From assembly GCA_030280995.1 (NCBI GenBank), contig JASXTE010000005.1:1426001-1490000 (forward strand): 64,000 nucleotides of DNA, in the 5' to 3' direction. Below the pieces are notes generated by a model. The model worked only from the letters and a program-made list of their open reading frames with translations. It searched no databases and was not told the origin of the DNA. Source of the DNA: Hemileia vastatrix. Lineage: Eukaryota; Basidiomycota; Pucciniomycetes; Pucciniales; Zaghouaniaceae. Shown piece by piece: positions 55,140-64,000 of this stretch (the first letter of the stretch is position 1; every line of letters starts with the position of its first letter). The translations under genes were made by a program, and so were the position numbers.

Positions 55140-56450
55140 TTAAAAGGGTGAAGAGAAATGTTGGAGAGTAATTGGCATTATAATGGGGCATATGCCGGTT
55201 GATTGAATGATTTGTGAATCAAGGGAGGGGAGTGCCAGTGGTGGTTCAGGATCATCTTCTTCATAAAGATCATTCCACTCATCCTTTAAATCAGCTAGAA
55301 TATTGTGGAGTATTACGCAAGTCAAGATCCAATGATTTGCAGTTTTGATCTTCAATTTTTTTTGAAATTGGATTCTGAGCTCCCAAAGACTAGAAAATTG
55401 TCCCTTTAAAATACCTATAGCATGTTCAATTCGTACTCTTGATTGTGCAAGGTGATAATTAAATTTAGTTTTGGGGTCATTTTCTGAATTTGCACCACAG
55501 AAAGCAGGTATAATGTACTTTCCACTTGCATATGCTGAGTCTGCAAGGAGGTACTGAGATTCATCAAAGTATGAGTCAGGGGATTGAGAAATCCTCATTC
55601 TTTGGAAGACGGAAGAGTCATGACATGATCCAGGGCAGCCACTGTGAAAAGCAATAAATTTTTTATTGACATCGCATACAAGTTGAACAGCAATAGAGTA
55701 TCTAGAAAGAAGATAAAAAGTTAGATTGTGAAAGATGAGAACTTGGAGGAGATTTTGAAGAAACCTTTTTTTGCTATCAAAATAATGGTTGCCATCATGA
55801 GCAGGCTTTTGACTCAAAGGGATGGTTGTGCCATCAACAAAACCTATACAGCCAGGGAAACCTTCAGCTTTCATTACTTGAGAGGATTCAAGTCGCTGTT
55901 CTGGAGTTGGCCAAGCAAGAGTTTGAGACTTGAGGGAAAGGATAGCAATCATACAGTGCTTGGTGTATAATATCACGGTACCATATCCTATGTTAAAGAG
56001 ATTATCCAAATGTCTTACGGCAGCACCATTTCCATTTGAGCCAAAGCGACATAGAGCAACAGCAAGTTGGATGGCAGGATTACGCTGTTTGTTATGAGAA
56101 TTGTTATGGAAGATAGGATGATCGGAGATGAGTTGATAAAGTTTGAAGAAAGAATCGGGAGAAGTTCTAAAAAGTTGTGTGAAGTTTAAATGAGGAATGT
56201 TGAGAATAGAGGCCAGATCATATCGGGGATCATGATAAAGATTTGGCCCCCTGGTGATGATGTAACGCTTTTTGGAAAGAAAACACATATAAGCTAAAGC
56301 ATCTTCCAAATCAGAGTCAGATTTATAGTAAAGAACTAAAAGAAAAGTGATAGCATTCATTGTTGAGTGAAGTAGATTCCTAGTAGAGAGGTGTTTCATT
56401 GTTGCTGGTGGAAGGGTTATGTGATGAGGGAAGTGGGAATTCACCTCCAA
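55140..56450 (-). CDS. PIF/Harbinger DDE nuclease (transposase)
   Basis: 436 codons if unspliced. A 63-bp intron (55702-55764; GTTTCT ... TTTCTAG on the minus strand) interrupts the block KKR-YSIAVQLVCD in the middle of the nuclease and, being a multiple of three, keeps the frame, giving 415 residues. Catalytic residues: Asp206 in IGFVDGTTIPL, Asp304 in LLADSAYASG and Glu342 in RVRIEHAIGILKG (unspliced numbering), with CDVNKKFIAFHSGCPGSCHD between, as in the HARBI1 / DDE_Tnp_4 family. N-terminal helices (residues 70-200) follow the family layout. No stops or frameshifts. It acts in the nucleus with the SANT-like partner to cut at the TIRs (family knowledge). Confidence 0.88.
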   Translation of the reverse strand: MEVNSHFPHHITLPPATMKHLSTRNLLHSTMNAITFLLVLYYKSDSDLEDALAYMCFLSKKRYIITRGPNLYHDPRYDLASILNIPHLNFTQLFRTSPDSFFKLYQLISDHPIFHNNSHNKQRNPAIQLAVALCRFGSNGNGAAVRHLDNLFNIGYGTVILYTKHCMIAILSLKSQTLAWPTPEQRLESSQVMKAEGFPGCIGFVDGTTIPLSQKPAHDGNHYFDSKKRFLQNLLQVLIFHNLTFYLLSRYSIAVQLVCDVNKKFIAFHSGCPGSCHDSSVFQRMRISQSPDSYFDESQYLLADSAYASGKYIIPAFCGANSENDPKTKFNYHLAQSRVRIEHAIGILKGQFSSLWELRIQFQKKLKIKTANHWILTCVILHNILADLKDEWNDLYEEDDPEPPLALPSLDSQIIQSTGICPIIMPITLQHFSSPF

Positions 56451-56663
56451 ATGTGCAGTTGGGGTGTGTAGATAGAAAAAAAACTTAAGTGTTCGCCACC
56501 AAAATTAAGTAGCATAGAGTGAGGAAATACTTAAGGATGGCATCAGCAATTATAAGTCATGTGACTTTCTTAAAAATCCATCATGGATGAGATGAGTTTG
56601 GGATCAGGAATTAGGAATGGAAATTGGGGTATAAGAGGCGGGATAATGCATTATTGTGGATTT

Positions 56664-56700
56664 CTTATCCACTAGCCCTGGGGCTAGTGGATAAGAATCT
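56664..56700. repeat. Subterminal palindrome of the Harbinger element
   Basis: CTTATCCACTAGCCC pairs with GGGCTAGTGGATAAG, a nearly loop-free palindrome about 80 bp inside the right end. The same place in the 461-bp relative at 63140 carries it with a few changes. Confidence 0.85.
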
Positions 56701-56779
56701 TCCGCAATTAATAATGTCTGATCCCGGGAAAAAAAATTCCTGATCCCTAATTGTGGATCCCTGAACATTGATACCCCCT

Positions 56780-56945
56780 AAAGTAAGTATCTGTAAGTAT
56801 ATATACTTACTTTTACCCAAAATTTACAGAAATGATTAGTTAATGAGGGGTGATAATGCAACAGTGAATGAATATAACCTCAATTATCAGTAAAGTATGC
56901 ATACCGACCCAACTTACAGACATGGTGGTAGATGCCCTTAGAAAA
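56780..56945. other. Possible transposon remnant right of the Harbinger element
   Basis: Ends in ACATGGTGGTAGATGCCCTTA, the inverted form of the terminus-like sequence at 49371. It includes a palindromic AAGTATATATACTT. Too short to classify. Confidence 0.35.
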
Positions 56946-56950
56946 TAATA

Positions 56951-58445
56951 GGGGGTATTAATATTAGCAGATCTGCAATTAAATTAATTGCGGATAAAAA
57001 TCCTAATACCTCAATTATCCTCTGCAATTATTTTGGAAAATAATTGGGTTATTAGACATTTAAGTGTCAATGTTCACCTCTTATCAGACATTTTTATACT
57101 CAATTTTTCATAACCACATCTTAGACAACTTTCTGGATGTGGCAGCCTCCCTAACTTGCTCCAGACTCCCATTCTGTCTATTCTTTCTATCTATTCAGAT
57201 CCCTCCCCATCTCATCTGCTTATTTCTGCTCCTTTTCATCATCAAATATCTTAACATGCCTAAGTGTCACATATCTTCTCAAAGGAATCCTCCTTCCACT
57301 TTTTTTTCAAATCCAACTACTCTCTCTTTCCCCACTCAGCTAAGGAATCAAAGACATGTCAACTAAAAAAAGATGATCACCTTATACTTATCAACTGGCT
57401 AAAAACTAAAACTAATTATGATTTTTGTTTTGGTATTTAGAATGCAACTAAAGTAGGATACCCTCACACATCAAAAGTCAATGGCTATCTTCAAATGTCC
57501 AACAAATCAAGAAAAAAGAAAAAAGGAAGGATTGATCTTTTTCCAAAACAGATGCCTGAATGCTTCAAGCACTATTGAGCCAAATACAAGATAGCTAAGA
57601 CTCTTTCATCTTCCACTGGTTATGGTATTACTGACATTGATATAAGTAAGGGCATCAAATCTATAGATGATAAACTTGATTCATTACGTCCTTACTATAA
57701 AGAGATTTATTCTATATTTAGAGAGCAAGCTGATGTTAATCCTGAAAACATGTTGGATGGAGAGGATGCTATCTCCAAAAATGATATCAAGAGAAATCTT
57801 TTTGAATCCTTTTCTGCAACTCAAGCCTCCCCTCTTTAAGTTTGACCAATCAAGATATCTTCTCTTTAGAACTTTATGGTGATATAAACAAACCCAATTG
57901 AGATCCAGTGAGTTTTTTTCTTGTATCTAGTTGATTTATTTATGTTTTATTTGCTTCTCTATTTCCTATTTCTAAAAAAGCCAATGAAAAAATCCAGGAG
58001 CCACAATCAAGAAACTCTGAAGCTAGCAAAACTAAAGATGATGACAACAATATACCAAGTTCCTCCAACAAAAAGGAAACACTTTCAACTGTTCTGAATT
58101 TCAGCAGTCAAAGAAAAGAAAAAAAGAGATAGTATATCTCAAACCCCTATGTCTTCTATTTATTATTTTTCAGAGAAATGTGATACTGGTAAGTGGCAGG
58201 ATAACTCTAAATAATTTAGTCTACTTTTGTTTTATTTTTGGTTAAAATCTCTTAAAACTCTAGGTAAAGTTGAAGTTTCACAAGAGACTCTTAACTTTTA
58301 ATAGTAAAAATTTGACCACTCTTTATGGAGGGATAATAGGGCACAAGACTTGGAGGAGAGGATACATGAGCTAACTATAAGTATTCAATAATAAAAGAAA
58401 GAGGAGAAATTTCTCAAGTGCGATTTCCTATTGGATCAGATTAAA
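56951..58445 (+). pseudogene. Decayed Harbinger left end with SANT-like gene
   Basis: Begins GGGGGTATTAATATTAGCAG and follows 50653-52330 with many substitutions and stops: the palindrome, the start MPKCHISSQRN (57256), the SANT region (57390-57700), an exon after CTAAAAAAG near 57979 and the coiled-coil end near 58290-58430. Broken in all frames. The right part of the element is missing; MITE-like sequence begins at 58450. Confidence 0.8.
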
Positions 58446-58449
58446 GTCA

Positions 58450-59520
58450 CACCATGCAATATGAGGGTGGACCTGCTAGCAAGTAGGAAACCTTGAACCC
58501 AAATTCATATCTAATTGAGCACACATTGAGGTATTGATGAAACAATCAGGAATAAATTGTGAAAATACATTGAATCTCTGATGAAGCTAGCTTGATTATT
58601 TATTGAAGTACATGCCAACAACATTTTTGAAACAATGTTGAAGCATTAAAAATACAATTTTGTAATGGTATGTTGAAATCAGCTCTCCTCACTGCTAAGC
58701 CAGTCTGGAAAGCTACATAATGTTTAAAATAATTTTTTAATTTTTTGAATTTAAAAATAGACACTCCCTATTTTTAACTGAAAAGAAATTGATCTTATAT
58801 GTTCAAAGAGTTTAACCTAAATGTTAATATATGGTGAAACTATAAGGCACTATAGTAAGTCATTCCAGAAAAATATTTTGGGAATTAATATATTCCATAA
58901 AATTTTCCCAGTAAAAACTTGAAACAAAAATTGAATTCTAACTATTCAAAAAGATTTTATTAACCATTATTAATATTTAAAATATCTAAAAAATATAAAA
59001 CACTTATAAAAATGAAGGGAATAATACTTTGGTGACAAAATTAAGCACTAATATAAATATCTATTCTGTTTTCTATTCAATAAATAAAAAAGATATTTAT
59101 GTAAAAGTATTTTTTACAATATATTAACCATTTATCTTCAAAATATGAAAAAAGAAAGATGTAAAATGAAATTTTATTAGAATGAATAATATAAAAATAG
59201 TTTGTTTGATTTCTTTTTTTTGACTTGAGTCCATTCCTTTTTCCATGCTATAGAAAATATTTTTCATGTTTTATTATTATTTTATTTTATAGAACACTAT
59301 TACTTACCTCTCCATTCCTACCTTCTGTCTTACATAAGAAATTATCTTCAATATTATTCCCCTGTTAAAAATTTATTTTATTTTTTCTCAACACAATAAG
59401 CATTGAAATTAATCAATACATAGTAATACTTTCTTTCTTTCCAATAATTTTATTTTATGAGGTTAATAATTATACATATTATTGAAAAACCAGTCAAATT
59501 TTATTATCTATGAAGTATTT
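58450..59520. other. AT-rich region starting with a MITE end
   Basis: 58450-58494 (CACCATGCAATATGAGGGTG, GCTAGCAAGT) matches the left end of the MITE at 62017. No right end was found. The rest to 59520 is AT-rich with nothing recognised. Confidence 0.45.
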
Positions 59521-60759
59521 TGTCGGCCAGTCGTCTAGAAGAAGGTAGAAAAAAGGAAAAAGGAATAGAGGAGGAAAGGGTAAAAGGCAATAAAGGCTTA
59601 TAGGGAGTAAAAGAAATAAAGATTTAATTTATTTAAAGTGAGACAACGACGACTTATTTGAGGGATGACACAAAATGAGGTTTTATTTAATAACAATATT
59701 ATTTAAAGTAAGGGTTATGTGTGGCAAACACTGTAATTACTATCAGACTTAAGGCAACCTGAAAATTGTGATATAAAATTTAAATTAGAATTTTAATGCT
59801 AATAAAAATAATAATAAAACATATTAAATTGACAGTTTATTCAGAGTTGGTTTGTATATTAAGTGATGAGGCTACAGGGGAATATCCACGGCCTTTTTAT
59901 AGGCAATGGGCCCTCTGAAGCGCTACTACATTTGTAAATACCAGAATCATAATAAGATGAAACAAGAAAAATAAAAGAATAAGTGAAACATAGCAATTTA
60001 GAGAAAAATATGAAACAGATAATTAAAACCCCAAATAAGAACCAAATTTTCCCACAATTAATTCCCAACTCAGTAAGTAAAAATAGTGAGTAACTAAACA
60101 AGCCTGTGACATAGGAACTATGGGAAAAATAATTCAAAACAGATGGTACAGTCTGCTTTAAGGGTTTTTAAGTGAAACAAGAAAAAATATTTTGATGCAA
60201 CAAAATATGTAATCAATTTTAATTTAGTATAGAGAAATTAATTAATTGTTCCAACTATGTAATTAAATAATTAATTTAAATGAAACAAGTAATTAATTTA
60301 TTACTAAATTAAGTTGAGAATTATAATATTATTTTATAAAATAAGTATTATAATTTATTTAATTTTTTATTGACACAATTAAGGGTCCAAAAAACAGCGG
60401 CAATAATTATGGATAATAGTATATAAAAAGGTATATTTTAATAATTAAATTTAATTAATAAAAGTAATTACAGTATAAGATAAACACTTGAATATAATTA
60501 TCTTATAAGTTTTTAATTAATTAATTTATAATTATTAAATAAACAATGTGCCCTTTGTTATGGAATTAAATGCTTTTAAATTATCTTATAATAAAATTAG
60601 AATAATATTTACTTTATTTATATAAATAAAATATTAATATAAATTTATTATGTAATATAATATTAATTTTAAATGCATACTCTGAAATTATTATGTCTCT
60701 ATTTAACTCCAATAAATTGTATGTTTATTTACTGGGCTCCTGGGACAGCCTGGCTGACA
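59521..60759 (-). mobile_element. Solo LTR of the copy-A Gypsy family, reverse orientation
   Basis: TGTCGGCCAGTCGTCTAGAA ... CAGCCTGGCTGACA, 1239 bp, flanked by TATTT on both sides (59516-59520 and 60760-60764). An inverted TATA-like box (CTTTTTATAGG) lies at about 59893. More diverged from copy A than the solo LTR at 10870. Confidence 0.92.
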
Positions 60760-61871
60760 TATTTTGAGAAAAAAAACCTATAATAAATTCAAAAATCTTA
60801 AAGATATTTAGAAAAAATTAGAAGAATGCCTTTATATTTAATAAAAGCTAAAATAAATGCTATTCCACATACTTAAACATGAGTTTTGGGATGAAGTTAT
60901 TGAATTTGAACCTCCTAGTGTGTGCTGATTGTCAGTTACAAATTTTGCTCCTAATTTCTGTACCATTCCACCTGAAATTTCATACAACACCTTTTTACAT
61001 GTATTAAATTTAAGCTTCAACTTTTAATTTTTATATAAACATTTACAAAAAATTAATTAAATTTTTTTACAATAAATCCAAATACATTATTTGCAAATAT
61101 TGTTTTAATATTCATCCTTCTATTGCATAATTAAAAGTATAATGTTTTCAAAAAAATTTAGTAAATAGAATCATATATTTATAGATTATTAAATATCTTA
61201 GAACAAGGTGTATCTCAGTCTTGATGAGTCTGTTATTGAACTCACAATGCAAATATCATCATGAGAATTCTTAAATTTAACTTAAACATTAAAAATATCT
61301 AATGTATTTAAGTTTTTGAAAAAAGTTTTACAATGAATAAATGGGTATATTATCAGCTTGTATGGTAAGTAAAAATGATTATGTATTGCAATTGCTAGTT
61401 AAATGAAAACAGTATAGTAATTTAAATAATATTTTATTTCTTCTCTTCACATTGAACAGCTCTCTACCAAATAAATGTTTAAGTAAATTAATAAATTATT
61501 TGCATTTGATTTTTATTGTATGTAACATATATATGAAGTAAAATTACATAAAAAGATGGTCTAAAATCAAAAAAAGGAAACACCTATTATAAGAAAATTA
61601 TAATACAATATGAAATTTGTTGATGTCAACACAATAATTGATAATTAAGTTAAAATTTTAATATAAAATTAATTTAAAATGAATTGAGAAGATAAATTAA
61701 AGGTTTAAGTTAAGGTTTGATAAAATAAACAGAACTTAATAATATGAAATAATTTAAATATAATTTTAATAAAGTAAAAATTTATAATACCTAATCCCTT
61801 AAAATTCAAAGTACATACTAAAGACTCTTTCCTTTCTCTCCCTGGCCCCCTCTAGCTGACTTCAAGAAAGG
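60760..61871. other. AT-rich region without features
   Basis: Very AT-rich. No gene, repeat end or hairpin stands out until the LTR at 61872. Confidence 0.5.
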
Positions 61872-61908
61872 TATCAGCTGGCTTGTCTAGAAGGAGAAAG
61901 AATAGAGA

Positions 61909-61955
61909 GGAAGTAGAAGAAGAAGAAGAAGAAGAAGAAGAAGAAGAAGAAGAAG
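61909..61955. repeat. (GAA)n microsatellite
   Basis: About 14 uninterrupted GAA units within the LTR near its transcribed end. Confidence 0.95.
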
Positions 61956-62016
61956 GAAACTATATAAAGATAAAAGAGGAGGGAAAAGAAGAGGATTAAA
62001 AAAGAAAAGTGACAAG

Positions 62017-62266
62017 CACTATGCAATATAGGGGGTGGACTTGCTAGCAAGTCCTTAACCTGAACTCAGATGGAACTCAGACTGAACTCATACTGAACCC
62101 ATACTGAACTCTACTTGAAAACCCACATAAAACTGTTGTTCTGAGTGGTGTTCATCCCTGGTTGTATGGTTCCTTTATCAATAGCTCAATTTGTGTTCAA
62201 TCTGTGGTGATTTTGAGTCCAAGGTTGAGGACTCGCTAGCAATTCTGCCCCCCATATTGTGTGGTG
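62017..62266. mobile_element. MITE, 250 bp, with ~45-bp TIRs
   Basis: The ends CACTATGCAATATAGGGGGT and CCCCCCATATTGTGTGGTG are inverted copies and continue inward through GCTAGCAA/TTGCTAGC and CCTTAACC/GGTTGAGG. Flanked by AAG on both sides. Three-bp duplications and the G-run ends fit a Harbinger-type MITE. The inside has a repeated GAACTCA(T/G)ACTGAAC sequence and no ORF. Confidence 0.85.
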
Positions 62267-63139
62267 AAGGATATACAGCTTTAGATAGGACTAATGATGA
62301 TGGGTAAAAGATCTATAATAGTAAGTAATTTTATTTCACTCTTTATAAATATCAATCCCTAATAATTAAAACACTCTTAAGCAACCTTTGAATATTTATT
62401 TAATGGTTAAGGGGAAAGACACGCCAAAACAATAAAATAGATAATAATATTTAAAAATAAAGTAAGTATTGTTAGTGGTGGAGCTGACCCAAGGCCCTTT
62501 TATAGGCAAGGGGTCCTCTAAAATGCCAAAAATTTGTAAATAAAAAATGATAATAGAATGAAACAAAAAAATAAAAGAATAATAGTGAAACCTGGATATT
62601 GAGAGAAAAATATGAAACAAATTATTAAATCCTCAAATAACAAATAACTTTCCCATACTAGATTCCTAAACCAGTTAACAAAAATAGTGAGTAACTACGT
62701 AAATTTTTAATGATGGAAACTGTGAGTAATTTATCCAAAATAGTCATTACAATGAGTCTTAAAATGGGTTTAATTGAACCAATACAATTATGTCATTTTG
62801 ATGCAAACATTTATGTAATCAATTCAATCCAAAACAGAGATTATTAAATTGTTTTAACTATTTAATCTAAGTAATATCTAATTTAAGTGAAAACAATTAA
62901 TTCATTTAATTAATTACTAATGCAAAATAAGTATTTTAATTTTTTTTATTAAATAAGTGTTTTAACTTATATAATGAATTTTCTGACACAATCAAGGGTC
63001 AAAAAGCGCCCAATATTTATGGATTATAAAATATGAGAAAGTCTATTTAATATATAAATTTAATTACATTATAATTCAATTTTACAATTGTAATTATAAT
63101 ATATGTTAATAATTAATTAATCATTATTTTATTGATATT

Positions 63140-63600
63140 AGGGGGTATCAATGTTCAGGGATCCACTATTAATTTAATTGTGGATAAAAATCCTTATACC
63201 CCAATTATCTTCCACAATTATTTTTGCTAATAATTGGGTTATTAGACACTTTAAGTGTCAATGTTCACCTCTTATCCAAAATTTTTCTACTCAATTTTTC
63301 ATAACCACATATTGGACAACTTTCTGTAATAACCACATCTTGGCCTACTTTCATTCATAACATCTGCAATTATATGTCATGTGACTTGCATACAAATCAA
63401 TCATGGATGTGATGAGTTTGGGACCAGGAATTAGGAATGGAAATTGGGGTATAAGAGGCCGGATAATGCATTATTGTGGATTCCTTATCCACTAGCCCCA
63501 GGGCTGGTGGATAAGAATCTTCCACAATTAATAATGTCTGATCCCAGGAAAACAAAATTCCTGATCCCTAATTGCAGATCCCCAAACATTGATATCCCCT
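63140..63600. mobile_element. Internally deleted Harbinger derivative, 461 bp
   Basis: The left 220 bp match 50653-50880 and the right 240 bp match 56540-56779, including both subterminal palindromes. All genes are gone. Flanked by ATT on both sides, which defines the 3-bp target duplication of this family. It could be mobilised in trans by the nuclease at 55140. Confidence 0.92.
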
Positions 63601-63883
63601 ATTAAATACATAAAAATGCACTATGATTTATAGAATATAATATATATTATGTTTGATGTAAGTTTATAAATAATTTATTTAATGATAAAATTAATATAAT
63701 ACTTATTTTACTTATTTTTAATAAAAATTTTATATAATTTTATTATGTAATAAAATATTAATTTAACTATATATAATACATCACTTTATTCCCTCCAAAA
63801 AAGTATTATACATCTTACTGGGCTCCTGAGAAAGCCTGGCTGACACTCCCTCACTCTAAAAAAACAATAAAAAAATGCTAAGA

Positions 63884-64000
63884 TTATTTCTTTCTATACT
63901 TTTTTAACAGAGTAGGAAGGTAAAAAATTTCTTTTCTAGGTATCCATTTATCATGTTCAGATGATTTATTTTTATATCTCAATAAATCTTCAATACCCTT
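63884..64000 (-). CDS. Gypsy copy C pol C-terminus (chromodomain-like), partial
   Basis: The minus-strand frame running off the window end reads KGIEDLLRYKNKSSEHDKW, then IPRKEI and LPTLLKKYRKK and a stop at 63884, like the last 38 residues of copy A pol (YLLRYKNKSSEHD). In copy A two of these positions are altered. The purine tract and LTR follow at once. The rest of the element lies right of the window. Confidence 0.85.
   Translation of the reverse strand, partial: KGIEDLLRYKNKSSEHDKWIPRKEIFYLPTLLKKYRKK

Larger units (their letters stand above)
50653..56779. mobile_element. PIF/Harbinger element with three genes
   Basis: Ends AGGGGGTATCAATGTTGACC and its inverted counterpart at 56764-56779 (...AACATTGATACCCCCT), flanked by AAA on both sides (weak because the site is A-rich; a 461-bp relative at 63140 has ATT on both sides). 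6127 bp. Genes: SANT-like protein (+, 51004-52400), Tet-like dioxygenase (-, 53276-53894) and DDE nuclease (-, 55140-56450). Subterminal palindromes occur at the left (CCGCAATTAAATTAATTGCGG, 50675) and right (CCACTAGCCCTGGGGCTAGTGG, 56669). All three genes appear mostly intact, so this may be a recently active element. Confidence 0.88.
61872..63845 (-). repeat. 3' LTR of a third Gypsy copy (minus strand), carrying two MITEs
   Basis: Reverse complement of the copy-A LTR family: ends TATCAGCTGGCTTGTCTAGA at 61872 and GCCTGGCTGACA at 63845. After removing the two inserted MITEs and their duplications about 1257 bp remain, the normal size. A GAA microsatellite lies at 61909-61955. An inverted TATA-like box (CTTTTATAGG) is near 62496. 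Confidence 0.85.

Overview
This window looks like transposon-saturated, AT-rich nuclear DNA from a basidiomycete, most likely a rust fungus (Pucciniales). The grounds are small spliceosomal introns (about 42-65 nt, GTAAGT-type donors, CTAAY-type branch sites), chromovirus-like and FIDD-type Gypsy elements, a PIF/Harbinger element with a SANT-like partner gene, and a Tet-like 2OG-Fe(II) oxygenase of the kind that is multicopy in rust genomes. The genus cannot be fixed from sequence alone. I found no rRNA, tRNA or CRISPR array and no confidently identified housekeeping gene.

Layout. (1) 1-17179: two related Gypsy internal regions in tandem that share one long terminal repeat (internal 1, LTR 5250-7379, internal 2 from 7380, LTR 15750-17179). 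The second has lost protease, RT and RNase H but keeps gag and an integrase with all key residues. It has a 5.5-kb 3' region built from repeated structured modules and antisense Cys-rich ORFs, and it carries a foreign solo LTR (10870-12010, target duplication ATGTC). (2) 17215-30680: a three-level nest. A Copia RNase H gene is split at a TA by a Tc1/mariner-type element (17802-30506, about 400-bp inverted repeats) that carries a passenger gene. The mariner transposase gene is in turn split by a nearly complete Gypsy element, copy A (20681-29790, target duplication TTCCT). (3) 30787-33459: Copia LTR, a fold-back repeat, unassigned DNA and a broken Harbinger end. (4) 33460-42249: Gypsy copy B, older, with an internal RT-to-integrase deletion and a solo LTR (36815-37999, duplication AAAAT) inside gag, followed by a Copia tail. 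(5) 42700-48904: the least repetitive part, with an intron-rich, probably decayed gene of unknown function and a MITE sitting inside one of its introns. (6) 49527-50640: end of a LINE. (7) 50653-56779: a Harbinger element with three genes (SANT-like protein, Tet-like dioxygenase, DDE nuclease). (8) 56780-64000: decayed Harbinger copies, MITEs, another solo LTR, and the 3' end of a third Gypsy copy (minus strand) whose LTR holds two MITEs.

The Gypsy copies supply Gag, RT and integrase functions, mostly broken by nonsense codons. The mariner and Harbinger elements pair a DDE transposase with extra genes. The strongest candidates for something new are the Tet-like dioxygenase carried inside the Harbinger element, the covarying hairpin and putative intron module repeated six times in the Gypsy 3' regions, the antisense Cys-rich ORFs, the mariner passenger gene, and the ATGGTAA overlap between a short ORF0 and gag in Gypsy copy A.
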